NCBI GenBank assembly: GCA_013287095.1
Contig: JABDEJ010000104.1
Location: 1 to 5,659 of the forward strand
Reading direction: 5' to 3'
Length of the DNA: 5,659 nucleotides
DNA from: Bacteroidota bacterium
GTDB lineage: Bacteria; Bacteroidota; Bacteroidia; CAILMK01
Part shown: positions 1-5,659 of the stretch, piece by piece
How the letters are laid out: every line of letters begins with the position of its first letter
Position numbering within the stretch: position 1 is the first letter of the stretch
The notes under the pieces: generated by a model
The model's database searches: none
Told to the model about the DNA's origin: nothing
Seen by the model: the letters and a program-made list of their open reading frames with translations, nothing else
Made by a program: the position numbers and the translations under genes

Positions 1-1
1 G

Positions 2-133
2 CCATTGGCAAAACTATTCAACTTCACTCCATTGCCCTGGAGTTTTATCGGTGCGATGTTTGTAATGGTAGCATTATATGCGATGACTGCAGAAATGGCG
101 AAGAGGATATTTTACAAGCATGTGAGTTTGTAA
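2..133 (+). CDS. Cation-transporting P-type ATPase (MgtA-like), C-terminal fragment
   Basis: This is the 3' end of a gene that begins left of the window. Frame 2 of the plus strand is open from the first complete codon to a TAA at 131-133 and gives 43 residues. They read as the last transmembrane helix and cytosolic tail of a P-type ATPase: F-T-P-L-P-W, a hydrophobic span of about 17 residues (SFIGAMFVMVALYAMTA), then E-M-A-K-R-I-F-Y-K. The combination 'PLP(W), hydrophobic helix, (E/Q)-x-(A/V)-K-x-x-F-(Y/I)' is typical of the C-terminus of Mg2+-type (P3B, MgtA/MgtB) and related P-type ATPases, which use ATP to move cations across the inner membrane. The catalytic DKTGT loop lies outside the window, so ion specificity cannot be judged; a Ca2+ or H+ type pump is possible. 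It is convergent with the next gene, whose stop codon is 3 nt away. The family call rests on this short tail and my memory of the family. Confidence 0.68.
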   Translation, partial: PLAKLFNFTPLPWSFIGAMFVMVALYAMTAEMAKRIFYKHVSL

Positions 134-143
134 GACTTATTTT
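112..143 (+). terminator. Possible weak intrinsic terminator of the ATPase gene
   Basis: TTACAAGC (112-119) can pair with GTTTGTAA (126-133) through an 8-bp stem that includes one G-U pair, around a 6-nt loop. It is followed on the plus strand by a T-rich run, TTATTTTATT (137-146). The hairpin overlaps the stop codon of the ATPase. The stem is mostly A-T, so it is weak, and on the minus strand it lacks a T-run, so it would serve only the plus-strand gene. It may be chance in AT-rich sequence. Confidence 0.25.
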
Positions 144-535
144 ATTGTAATTGTAATTGTCATTTGGCTCGCCAACTTGAATTTACAATCATTAAAAGTC
201 GGTGCGCCAATAATAGGCACAAAATTATTGCTAAGTCCGTATGGCTCTGTGGGAATACCGAACCAGCCTTTGTCAAGTTTTTGATTTTCATTAAGGTCCT
301 GATAGACTGCAACGGCATATACCCCTTCCGGCAAATCGAATGAAAATCCAAGGCTTTGGCTGCTGGCTTTCAGGGTTTCTCCTACCAAATATTTGTGAAG
401 GAAAGTCTCACTTGTATTATATACCTCAACCCTCACACTGCCTTTGCCAACCTGGATGTTTTTCACGGTGACATTCAGTTTTACTTTATTTTGAAAGCCT
501 GTCAATAGGAGTAATAAAATCAAAAATATCTTCAT
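137..535 (-). CDS. DUF2141 domain-containing exported protein
   Basis: A 132-residue protein starting at ATG (533-535) and ending at TAA (137-139). Residues 1-13 (MKIFLILLLLLTG) form a lysine-plus-hydrophobic signal peptide; the cleavage site is unclear and there is no lipobox cysteine, so I predict a soluble periplasmic protein. The rest matches DUF2141 (about 110-120 residues, beta-sandwich-like): a K-G-x-V-R-V-x-V-Y strand (31-39), the block LPEGVYAVAVYQD (68-80), a D-x-N-x-N-x-K-L-D loop (80-88), GIPTEPYGLSNN (93-104) and P-T-F-x-D-x-K-F (112-119). The G-x-Y-A-(V/I)-x-(V/F)-x-D and G-x-P-x-x-(G/P)-Y-G-x-S-N segments are family hallmarks. The D/N loop resembles a calcium-binding loop, but that is inference; no biochemical role is established for the family. 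Length is complete. It is the last gene of the minus-strand series, 86 bp after the gene at 622-2100. It has no T9SS tail, unlike its three neighbours. Confidence 0.88.
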   Translation of the reverse strand: MKIFLILLLLLTGFQNKVKLNVTVKNIQVGKGSVRVEVYNTSETFLHKYLVGETLKASSQSLGFSFDLPEGVYAVAVYQDLNENQKLDKGWFGIPTEPYGLSNNFVPIIGAPTFNDCKFKLASQMTITITIK

Positions 536-621
536 AATATGCCGCCGTTTTTTATAGTAAATGCAGGGCTATAACCAATTTGCTGGTATAAAAGTTGGGT
601 GGCATTTGATTTTACTGCATT

Positions 622-2100
622 TCATTCTTTTATCAGTTTAGCCACATAATTTTGAGTACCTGTTTGTACTCTAACCAAGTACATACCATTCGACAGGTTT
701 GAAATATCCATGGCTTTTTGATAAAAACTATTGCTCACAATATCCTGGTAATTAATCAAGTTACGTCCTTGCATATCAAGAAGCGAAACGTTGATATTGC
801 CATTATCCGCGTTTTGTATCGCAATATACATATTTGTTCTTGCAGGATTGGGATACAGAACAATCTTTCCTGAATACTGCGTTCCCTGCTCAATACTCGA
901 TGCAGCTACTTGTTCATCAATGAGCTGCATGGCGGATGGATTTGCTTTCAAATAAGCCATCCTGTCTTTATAGGCTTCAATGAAGCGGTCATTTGCATAA
1001 ACAGAAAGGTTGCTATCTGTTTGATAATAATTCCATAATTGCTTTTCAAACTGGGGTGTCAATATCTCGCTGCGCCCAATCAAAACCCTGTTTAAGGAAT
1101 CTGGCGCAGGGTTTATTGTCAAAGGCAGGATATTGTCCGTAAATTTTCTTGGAACGATCCAGAATACCCTTAGGCCTGTCTTCCCAAAATAACTTGTTTG
1201 CCAGGTATTCAGCATCGCAGCGGATTCTTTGTTATATAATCCCGCAGAAGTTAAGGCTGCCTGAAATTCTGCAAGTTTGGCATTGAAATCATTCGCGCTC
1301 AGAGAGGCTGAAACAGGTGATGCTGTTTTGGAAGCGCCACTTGCAATCGCTCCCGAAAACCATACTTTCACATCTCCGGATTCTTCTTTATCATACACAA
1401 AAAAATAGGGGATCATATCAGGGTAATTATTCTTAATGACAAGGTTCGCCTGTTTGTCAAAAGATAAATTCACCGGCAGATCAAAATTTCCAATGCCCCG
1501 ATAAAAGAGAAACTTTTCGGTTTCGCTTTTATATTGAACCAGGTTTGCATCTGTAGCCCGAGGTGCGGTCCAGGTATTTGTCTCGCCTGATTTAATGACC
1601 AGATTTGGATCTGCATTTAATGGCAATACTTTGGCATTCCATTCTATATCATTGCTTAGCGGAGATTGTTTATTCCCAAAGTCCAAAACAGGCCCAAAGC
1701 TGTTGTAGTAAATACTTGAAACCCCCGCACTGTCGTCAGGATACCATTGACCTATTAAACCGTGTGTAAACTGCACTTTTACATCAGCCGTAAATGGATT
1801 ATTTGAATAAAAATATATGACCGGAGTTTCCATTTTAATAGTGACATGGGCCAGATTCACATCTGTAGGTAAGCCCTTCCCAAAATTATAAGCGATCTCT
1901 GGAAAATTGCCCCCGATATTATGTACAAAAGGAGGTAAATGTTCTTCTTCAATATACAGGCCATTTAGTGGCGTTCCATCACTGCCACAGAGGCCCGTAA
2001 AAGTGCCCCATTCGTGGGCGGTATAATGAATGGTTTGAGCTTTGAGGGACATAGCAACAAAAAGCAGGATAAGGACAGTGGAAAATCGGGTTGTTTTCAT
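622..2100 (-). CDS. Secreted HEWGTFT-family protein of unknown function with T9SS type A sorting domain
   Basis: A 492-residue product. I chose the ATG at 2098-2100 because it opens a clean signal peptide (MKTTRFSTVL, then a hydrophobic core, then LKAQ, cleavage after Ala21-Gln22). An upstream in-frame ATG at 2206-2208 would add 36 residues without signal-peptide features and overlap the end of the upstream gene (stop at 2174). The mature region (about 23-405) carries HEWGTFTG (29-36), METPVIYFYS (90-99), EKFLFYRG (195-202) and LRVFWIVPR (310-318). I recognise this combination as a family of large hypothetical proteins also found, from memory, in Planctomycetes, Myxococcota and similar bacteria; no function is known to me and I see no catalytic motif. 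Residues 411-492 are a T9SS type A tail: YPNP (416-419), DMQGR (442-446), NGMYLVRV (471-478) and a terminal K-E. It should therefore be exported by Sec and then across the outer membrane. It starts 73 bp after the propeller gene and ends 86 bp before the DUF2141 gene, in the same orientation. Confidence 0.85.
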   Translation of the reverse strand: MKTTRFSTVLILLFVAMSLKAQTIHYTAHEWGTFTGLCGSDGTPLNGLYIEEEHLPPFVHNIGGNFPEIAYNFGKGLPTDVNLAHVTIKMETPVIYFYSNNPFTADVKVQFTHGLIGQWYPDDSAGVSSIYYNSFGPVLDFGNKQSPLSNDIEWNAKVLPLNADPNLVIKSGETNTWTAPRATDANLVQYKSETEKFLFYRGIGNFDLPVNLSFDKQANLVIKNNYPDMIPYFFVYDKEESGDVKVWFSGAIASGASKTASPVSASLSANDFNAKLAEFQAALTSAGLYNKESAAMLNTWQTSYFGKTGLRVFWIVPRKFTDNILPLTINPAPDSLNRVLIGRSEILTPQFEKQLWNYYQTDSNLSVYANDRFIEAYKDRMAYLKANPSAMQLIDEQVAASSIEQGTQYSGKIVLYPNPARTNMYIAIQNADNGNINVSLLDMQGRNLINYQDIVSNSFYQKAMDISNLSNGMYLVRVQTGTQNYVAKLIKE

Positions 2101-2173
2101 AATATCTGGTTTTTGCGAAAATGGATATATGAACATTTTTATAATAAGACGATTTAGGAAAGAAAAAGTTAGT

Positions 2174-3862
2174 TTATTGCTTAATAATAGTTGCATAAGA
2201 AATACCATAATTCATTGATAATCTTAGATAATAAACCCCTGTTTTTAATCCGAGGGTGTTTGTATCCAATATGTAACTATGACTCCCTTCTGATTGCGTA
2301 TGATCCTCGAGGACTGTAATTGATTTTCCGGTAATATCAAATAGTTCTGCCCTGACAAATGATGTTTTATTTTGGGTATAAGCTATCGTTACAAGATCGG
2401 AAACAGGGTTGGGAAATACCTGAATAGTTCCGGGATATTCAAGTACCTTTTTGATCCCCGAAGCAAGGCTGCTGAATTTAGCTAAAAAGGCATCGGTGCT
2501 GCCATTTAATGTATCAGAATATGCTCCCGGAGTAGCTATTCCGGATGTACTGGAGGTTACCCCGGAAATATATACATTGCCTGATTGATCTGCGTTTACG
2601 GCATATCCGTTATCATTATCAGTGCCTCCAAAATAAGATGCCCAGGCAAGATTTCCGTCCTGATCGAATTGTGCAGCATAAGCATCGTTCATACCTGCCT
2701 CTGAAACCTGGTAGGCCCCCGAATTTGCAATTCCTGTCTGACTATCGGTGTATCCTGTAATTGAAATATCCTGGTCTCTTCCCATATCCATATTCCAGGT
2801 AAAATCATTTCCCGTTCCACCATAATAGGTACACCATTTAAGCGCCCCATTACCCCCGAACTTTGCCAGGAAAACATCATACCCTCCTGAATAGCTCGTC
2901 TGGTATGCACCGTTGGTCGCGATTCCGCTGTCACTCGATGTATTTCCAGTTATATATACATTTCCCATCGTGTCGGTACATATTCCCTCACATTCATCAT
3001 CGCCATTGTTTCCGAAATAAGTTCCCCATTGGAGGGCGCCGCTGTCTGTAAATTTCGCCAGGAAGCCATCATAAAAGCCACCAACCGAAGTGCGAAACGC
3101 CCCTGCCGTAGCTATGCCATTGCTGCTGGAGCAATATCCTGCAATATACACATTACCAAGGTTGTCTGCGGTGACAACTGACGAGTAATCGTTCTGGTTT
3201 CCACCATAATAGGTCGCCCATTTAATAGATCCTGCACTGTCAAATTTTGCAAGAAAACCATTGTCGCGTCCTCCTCCGTAGTGTGTATTGTATGCACCTG
3301 TTGTCGCGATGCCCGTGGTGCTCAAGGTAAACCCTGTTATATAGATATTGGCAAAAGAATCTACGGCAATTGCCGATGCCTGATCGTCTTCTTCGCCTCC
3401 AAAGTAAGTTGACCAGACGTGAGTGCCATTGCTGCTGAACTTTGCGAGGAAAGCATCTGTAAAGCCACCCGGTTTTGTTTGGTAAGCCCCATTGGTCGCA
3501 ATTCCATTTGTACTTGCCGTACTTCCGCAAATATAAATGCCGCCAAATTTATCAATGGCAATCCCAAATGCATTCTCCATATTGCTTCCACCAAAATAGG
3601 TAGTCCATAATAATTTCCCGTCATCACTGAATTTTGATAAGAAAGCATCATATACGCCTGAAAACAAGCTCCCATCAGTTGAAATGCCGGTGCTTGTTGT
3701 CCAGCCCGTAAGGTAAACATTGCCAGATGCATCTGTCACCAATCCCCTGCCTTCTTCATCACCATTGCCACCAAAATAAGTCGACCAGTTTAGCTTTTGG
3801 GCATTGATGTTATTGATCAGAATCAGGCTTAATGAGATGAGAAAAATTTGCCTGTTTTTCAA
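2174..3862 (-). CDS. Secreted SBBP beta-propeller protein with T9SS type A sorting domain
   Basis: A 562-residue protein from TTG (3860-3862) to TAA (2174-2176). No ATG is available: the frame has a TAG at 3896-3898 and its first internal Met is well inside blade 2. TTG at 3862 gives an ideal signal peptide, MKNRQ, then FLISLSLILI, then NAQ, with cleavage after residue 22; a TTG at 3895 would add 11 residues and is the alternative. The mature part is seven tandem SBBP (beta-propeller) repeats, each opening with W-x-(T/S)-Y-(F/Y)-G and continuing with a D-x-x-G-N-(V/I)-Y-(I/L)-(T/S)-G strand, S-x-x-G-I-A-T-x-G-A-(Y/F) and D-(A/V/G)-F-L-(A/S)-K-F. The opening Trp residues are at 26, 86, 150, 215, 279, 343 and 407, a period of 60-65. 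Seven repeats suggest one closed seven-bladed propeller, a fold usually used for binding. Blade 6 is the most diverged. Residues 479-562 are the T9SS tail: FPNP (483-486), DITGK (509-513), GVYYLRL (542-548). Ligand unknown; probably surface-exposed or released. Confidence 0.9.
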   Translation of the reverse strand: MKNRQIFLISLSLILINNINAQKLNWSTYFGGNGDEEGRGLVTDASGNVYLTGWTTSTGISTDGSLFSGVYDAFLSKFSDDGKLLWTTYFGGSNMENAFGIAIDKFGGIYICGSTASTNGIATNGAYQTKPGGFTDAFLAKFSSNGTHVWSTYFGGEEDDQASAIAVDSFANIYITGFTLSTTGIATTGAYNTHYGGGRDNGFLAKFDSAGSIKWATYYGGNQNDYSSVVTADNLGNVYIAGYCSSSNGIATAGAFRTSVGGFYDGFLAKFTDSGALQWGTYFGNNGDDECEGICTDTMGNVYITGNTSSDSGIATNGAYQTSYSGGYDVFLAKFGGNGALKWCTYYGGTGNDFTWNMDMGRDQDISITGYTDSQTGIANSGAYQVSEAGMNDAYAAQFDQDGNLAWASYFGGTDNDNGYAVNADQSGNVYISGVTSSTSGIATPGAYSDTLNGSTDAFLAKFSSLASGIKKVLEYPGTIQVFPNPVSDLVTIAYTQNKTSFVRAELFDITGKSITVLEDHTQSEGSHSYILDTNTLGLKTGVYYLRLSMNYGISYATIIKQ

Positions 3863-3899
3863 TGTATTGGGATCTGATTTAAAATGATTGACCAACTAT

Positions 3900-3917
3900 A
3901 GACGAAACCTTCTGTCT
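3900..3917 (-). other. Small hairpin in the leader of the propeller gene
   Basis: Read on the minus strand, AGAC-A-GAA-GGT-TTC-GTCT can fold into a 7-bp stem with a one-base bulge and a 3-nt loop. It contains AGAAGG, which resembles a Shine-Dalgarno sequence and sits about 11 nt before the possible TTG start at 3895. If that start is used, the hairpin would cover its ribosome site; if the TTG at 3862 is used, it is only a leader hairpin. The stem is short and may be chance. Confidence 0.15.
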
Positions 3918-3967
3918 ATTTGTTAGTTTAAAGCCAGTTAAAAGGCCTAACGCCTGATTCCTGACTA

Positions 3968-5575
3968 CTATCTCATATTCTCAATCCTGGCAGTATAAAC
4001 CTCATCATTCACTGTCATTTTCAGGATATAAACCCCTTGCGGACAATGACATTTTGTTGCGTCAAAGACTTCAGAATAACTGGCCGCCGCATACATTCCG
4101 TTTTTCAATTCAGCTACTTGTTTTCCTGTAAGATCATAAATAGTAATGTTTACTTTACCAGGAGATTCGAGCGTGTAATTGATATTGGTAATACCACTAA
4201 AAGGATTCGGGAATATCTGAATCCAATCCGCATTGGTTTTTTGTAGGTTGATGCCGGAATTGGTTATTAAAACACTGTCCGTTTTTTCTGAAACGCATCC
4301 ATACTTGCTCGTAACAAATAATTTTACCAGGTATTTGCCCTTTCCTGGCGGATAAGTAAATGTCGGTTCTTTATTTGGAGAGCTATCACTATCCGGGTCT
4401 CCAAAATACCATTTAAACTTTCCGATGGAGGTATCCTGGGGAACAAATGAGACGGTGTTTTTAGTCGCATTTTGAGCCCACGGGGCAATGACCGGTAAAG
4501 GATAAATGGTAAGTGTACGGCTGACATTGTCCGTTTCACTGCTACTTGAAGAAGTAAGTGTTACTTTGTAACTTCCTGAATTTGAATATGTATGAGTCGG
4601 GTTTCGCAGGTTAGAAGTGTTGGATGAAGATCCGGCGTCCCCGAAATTCCAGGACCATGAGACAGGGTTATAATAGGATGAATCATAAAACTGCGCTTTT
4701 TGGCCCACACAGGTATTTGGCAAATTGAAGCTGGCGACAAAAGGAGTGCATAAAAAACTGTCTTTTACATTTGCCGATGCTGAAGACATACCAGATCCCG
4801 ATTGGGGATTGGCACTCGAAGTGGTAAAGGAATATGTATGATTGCCAATCGACGATGTAAAATCAAGAACGGAAGTTGTCTCGGGGCTGATATAACAAGA
4901 GTTTGAATTTGATGCACTTGTATCAACCTTTGCAAAAAAGAAATCTGTACTGCCTGCGCCGAAGACACTTGTGGTATAATTAAGCGCAAAGCCAGAACTT
5001 ATCTGTGCCATATATGAACCGGTACCGTCTGTATAGTATCCTGATCCAATGATCGGGCCGTATATCTTGGTAAAAATGACCTTGCCGGATGTATCTGATC
5101 TCATGATACCCATGTGACCAGGTCCGCTCTTGATAAAGACCGTGTTAAATACTTTTTTTGCCGGATCATAAAGGATGTTCGACGTAAAAATATGCTGGTT
5201 CTGGTCATACATCTTACACCATTTCAAATTCCCGTTTTTATCGTATTTGGAAAATATTGACGCGATGTATGAACTGGTGCCACCGGAAGTATAAATAGAG
5301 GAATCGGGTAAATCAATAACAGAAACCGCACTCTCATCACTTGAGGTTCCGTAAACCTTGTTAAACAGCAATTTGCCATTCTCGTCAACTTTCATGATCA
5401 TTTCATCCTGACCGTTTGATGATCCGAGCGAATACCCCGAAAGCAAAAAATTTCCATCCTTCGAATTTTTAATCTGAAGTGCAGCTTCTTCATAAGATGA
5501 ACTCCCATAAGCTTTGGCCCATACCAATCCGCCACCTGCATCTGTTTTAATAAGAAATACATCGCCATTTCCGGG
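3968..5575 (-). CDS. T9SS-sorted surface protein with propeller-like repeats and two PKD domains, 5' end missing
   Basis: About 535 residues of the C-terminal part, ending at TAG (3968-3970). The 5' end is lost in the inverted repeat at the window edge; GTG at 5614 and ATG at 5596 lie in the folded-back copy and are not real starts. Numbering below counts from the GTG at 5614. Residues 16-231 hold five propeller-like repeats of about 48-57 residues, each with a (K/R)-x-D-x-x-G block at 23-28, 75-80, 123-128, 172-177 and 229 onward (the last lacks the Gly), followed in the first four by hydrophobic-K-x-Y. A Ser-rich linker follows. PKD domain 1 spans about 292-374, with WSWNFGD (320-326), NPTHTY (338-343) and SGSYKVTL (346-353). 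PKD domain 2 spans about 375-450, with KWYFGD (401-406) and GKYLVKLFV (426-434). The T9SS type A tail is 464-548: FPNP (468-471), DLTGKQV (494-500), GVYILKM (527-533). PKD domains in such proteins usually act as spacers or polysaccharide/protein-binding modules. Export by Sec then T9SS is expected, but the signal peptide is outside the window. It lies 72-105 bp upstream of the propeller gene, same strand. Confidence 0.85.
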   Translation of the reverse strand, partial: PGNGDVFLIKTDAGGGLVWAKAYGSSSYEEAALQIKNSKDGNFLLSGYSLGSSNGQDEMIMKVDENGKLLFNKVYGTSSDESAVSVIDLPDSSIYTSGGTSSYIASIFSKYDKNGNLKWCKMYDQNQHIFTSNILYDPAKKVFNTVFIKSGPGHMGIMRSDTSGKVIFTKIYGPIIGSGYYTDGTGSYMAQISSGFALNYTTSVFGAGSTDFFFAKVDTSASNSNSCYISPETTSVLDFTSSIGNHTYSFTTSSANPQSGSGMSSASANVKDSFLCTPFVASFNLPNTCVGQKAQFYDSSYYNPVSWSWNFGDAGSSSNTSNLRNPTHTYSNSGSYKVTLTSSSSSETDNVSRTLTIYPLPVIAPWAQNATKNTVSFVPQDTSIGKFKWYFGDPDSDSSPNKEPTFTYPPGKGKYLVKLFVTSKYGCVSEKTDSVLITNSGINLQKTNADWIQIFPNPFSGITNINYTLESPGKVNITIYDLTGKQVAELKNGMYAAASYSEVFDATKCHCPQGVYILKMTVNDEVYTARIENMR

Positions 5576-5659
5576 CCATAGCTTATGGGAGTTCATCTTA
5601 TGAAGAAGCTGCACTTCAGATTAAAAATTCGAAGGATGGAAATTTTTTGCTTTCGGGGT
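5434..5659. repeat. Inverted repeat at window edge (87-bp arms, 52-bp spacer), probable foldback artefact
   Basis: Bases 5573-5659 are the reverse complement of 5434-5520. The pairing is perfect for 80 bases from the outer ends (5434-5513 with 5580-5659), has one mismatch (5514 with 5579), then 6 more matches (5515-5520 with 5573-5578). The spacer is 5521-5572. The left arm is ordinary coding sequence of the PKD protein; the right arm contains the same coding segment in the opposite direction and stops at the window end. Sequence just before the right arm, read on the plus strand, is only antisense of the same gene, so the copy starts abruptly in mid-gene. This is what foldback chimeras of whole-genome amplification, hairpin library molecules or contig-end misassembly look like. 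Confidence 0.9.

Noticed and set aside
554..580. Possible promoter TTGGTT, 16 nt, TATAAA on the minus strand before the DUF2141 gene
   Set aside because: It looks like an E. coli-type promoter, but Bacteroidota use a different -7 consensus (TAnnTTTG), which is not present here, and such AT-rich matches are common by chance.
559..622. 8-bp inverted repeat AAATGCAG (559-566) and CTGCATTT (615-622) between two genes
   Set aside because: The 48-bp spacing and lack of a T-run make it a poor terminator or operator; likely chance.
2174..2187. TTATT-AAGC-AATAA hairpin at the end of the propeller gene followed by a T-rich run
   Set aside because: Five A-T pairs only; not stable enough to support a terminator call.
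2101..2208. Longer form of the HEWGTFT protein starting at ATG 2208
   Set aside because: The extra 36 residues would overlap the 3' end of the upstream gene and would place the obvious signal peptide in the interior; ATG at 2100 fits better.
2500..3780. Regularly spaced similar DNA segments (about 192 bp apart) that might suggest a CRISPR-like or tandem DNA repeat
   Set aside because: They are in-frame, diverged protein repeats (SBBP blades) of one gene, not short identical repeats with unique spacers.
3940..3955. Mini hairpin AGGC-GTTAG-GCCT followed by TTT downstream of the PKD gene on the minus strand
   Set aside because: Only 4 bp of stem and a very short T-run; too weak to call a terminator.
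2545..4246. Open frames of 60-120 codons overlapping the propeller and PKD genes in other frames and on the plus strand
   Set aside because: They follow the repeat pattern of the real genes, lack domain or signal features, and are full of compositionally odd residues; they are shadows.
5573..5659. A divergent plus-strand paralogue of the PKD gene starting at the window edge
   Set aside because: The plus-strand frame does encode the same AYGSSSYEEAAL segment, but upstream of it the frame gives only antisense of the same gene, and the nucleotide identity is nearly complete, including third codon positions. A foldback copy explains this better.

Overview
This window looks like a piece of a Bacteroidota genome, probably a contig end from an environmental or metagenomic assembly. 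The main reason is that three consecutive minus-strand genes end in the same kind of C-terminal domain. Each has a hydrophobic stretch followed by F/YPNP, then a D-x-x-G-(K/R) turn, a G-(M/V)-Y-(L/I/Y) strand and a basic or amide last residue. This is the type A sorting tail recognised by the type IX secretion system (T9SS), which is known only from this phylum. The SBBP-type propeller repeats, the PKD domains and the AT-rich, Shine-Dalgarno-poor start regions fit as well.

Layout, left to right. Positions 2-133 (+) hold the last 43 codons of a cation-transporting P-type ATPase, probably of the MgtA-like group. It meets, tail to tail with only 3 nt between stop codons, a small exported DUF2141 protein (137-535, -). 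Next come a 492-residue secreted protein of an uncharacterised family marked by an HEWGTFT motif, carrying a T9SS tail (622-2100, -); a 562-residue secreted protein made of seven SBBP beta-propeller blades plus a T9SS tail (2174-3862, -); and the 3' part of a large surface protein with propeller-like repeats, two PKD domains and a T9SS tail (3968 to about 5575, -). The four minus-strand genes are separated by gaps of about 70-105 bp. They could be one transcription unit read from right to left or separately transcribed; no convincing promoter was found to decide this.

How the genes relate. All four minus-strand products should be exported, and three should cross the outer membrane through T9SS and be attached to the surface or released. 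None shows a recognisable catalytic motif; propellers and PKD folds are usually binding or structural modules. The ATPase end is a separate transcription unit.

The right edge is abnormal. Bases 5573-5659 are the reverse complement of 5434-5520 (86 of 87 positions), folded around a 52-bp spacer, and this breaks the 5' end of the last gene. I read it as a foldback chimera or assembly artefact rather than a biological element. Start codons proposed inside it (GTG at 5614, ATG at 5596) are therefore not believable, and the gene is simply incomplete. I did not find evidence for a new defence, mobile or RNA-based system. The most novel real content is the HEWGTFT-family protein of unknown function and the clustering of T9SS cargo genes.
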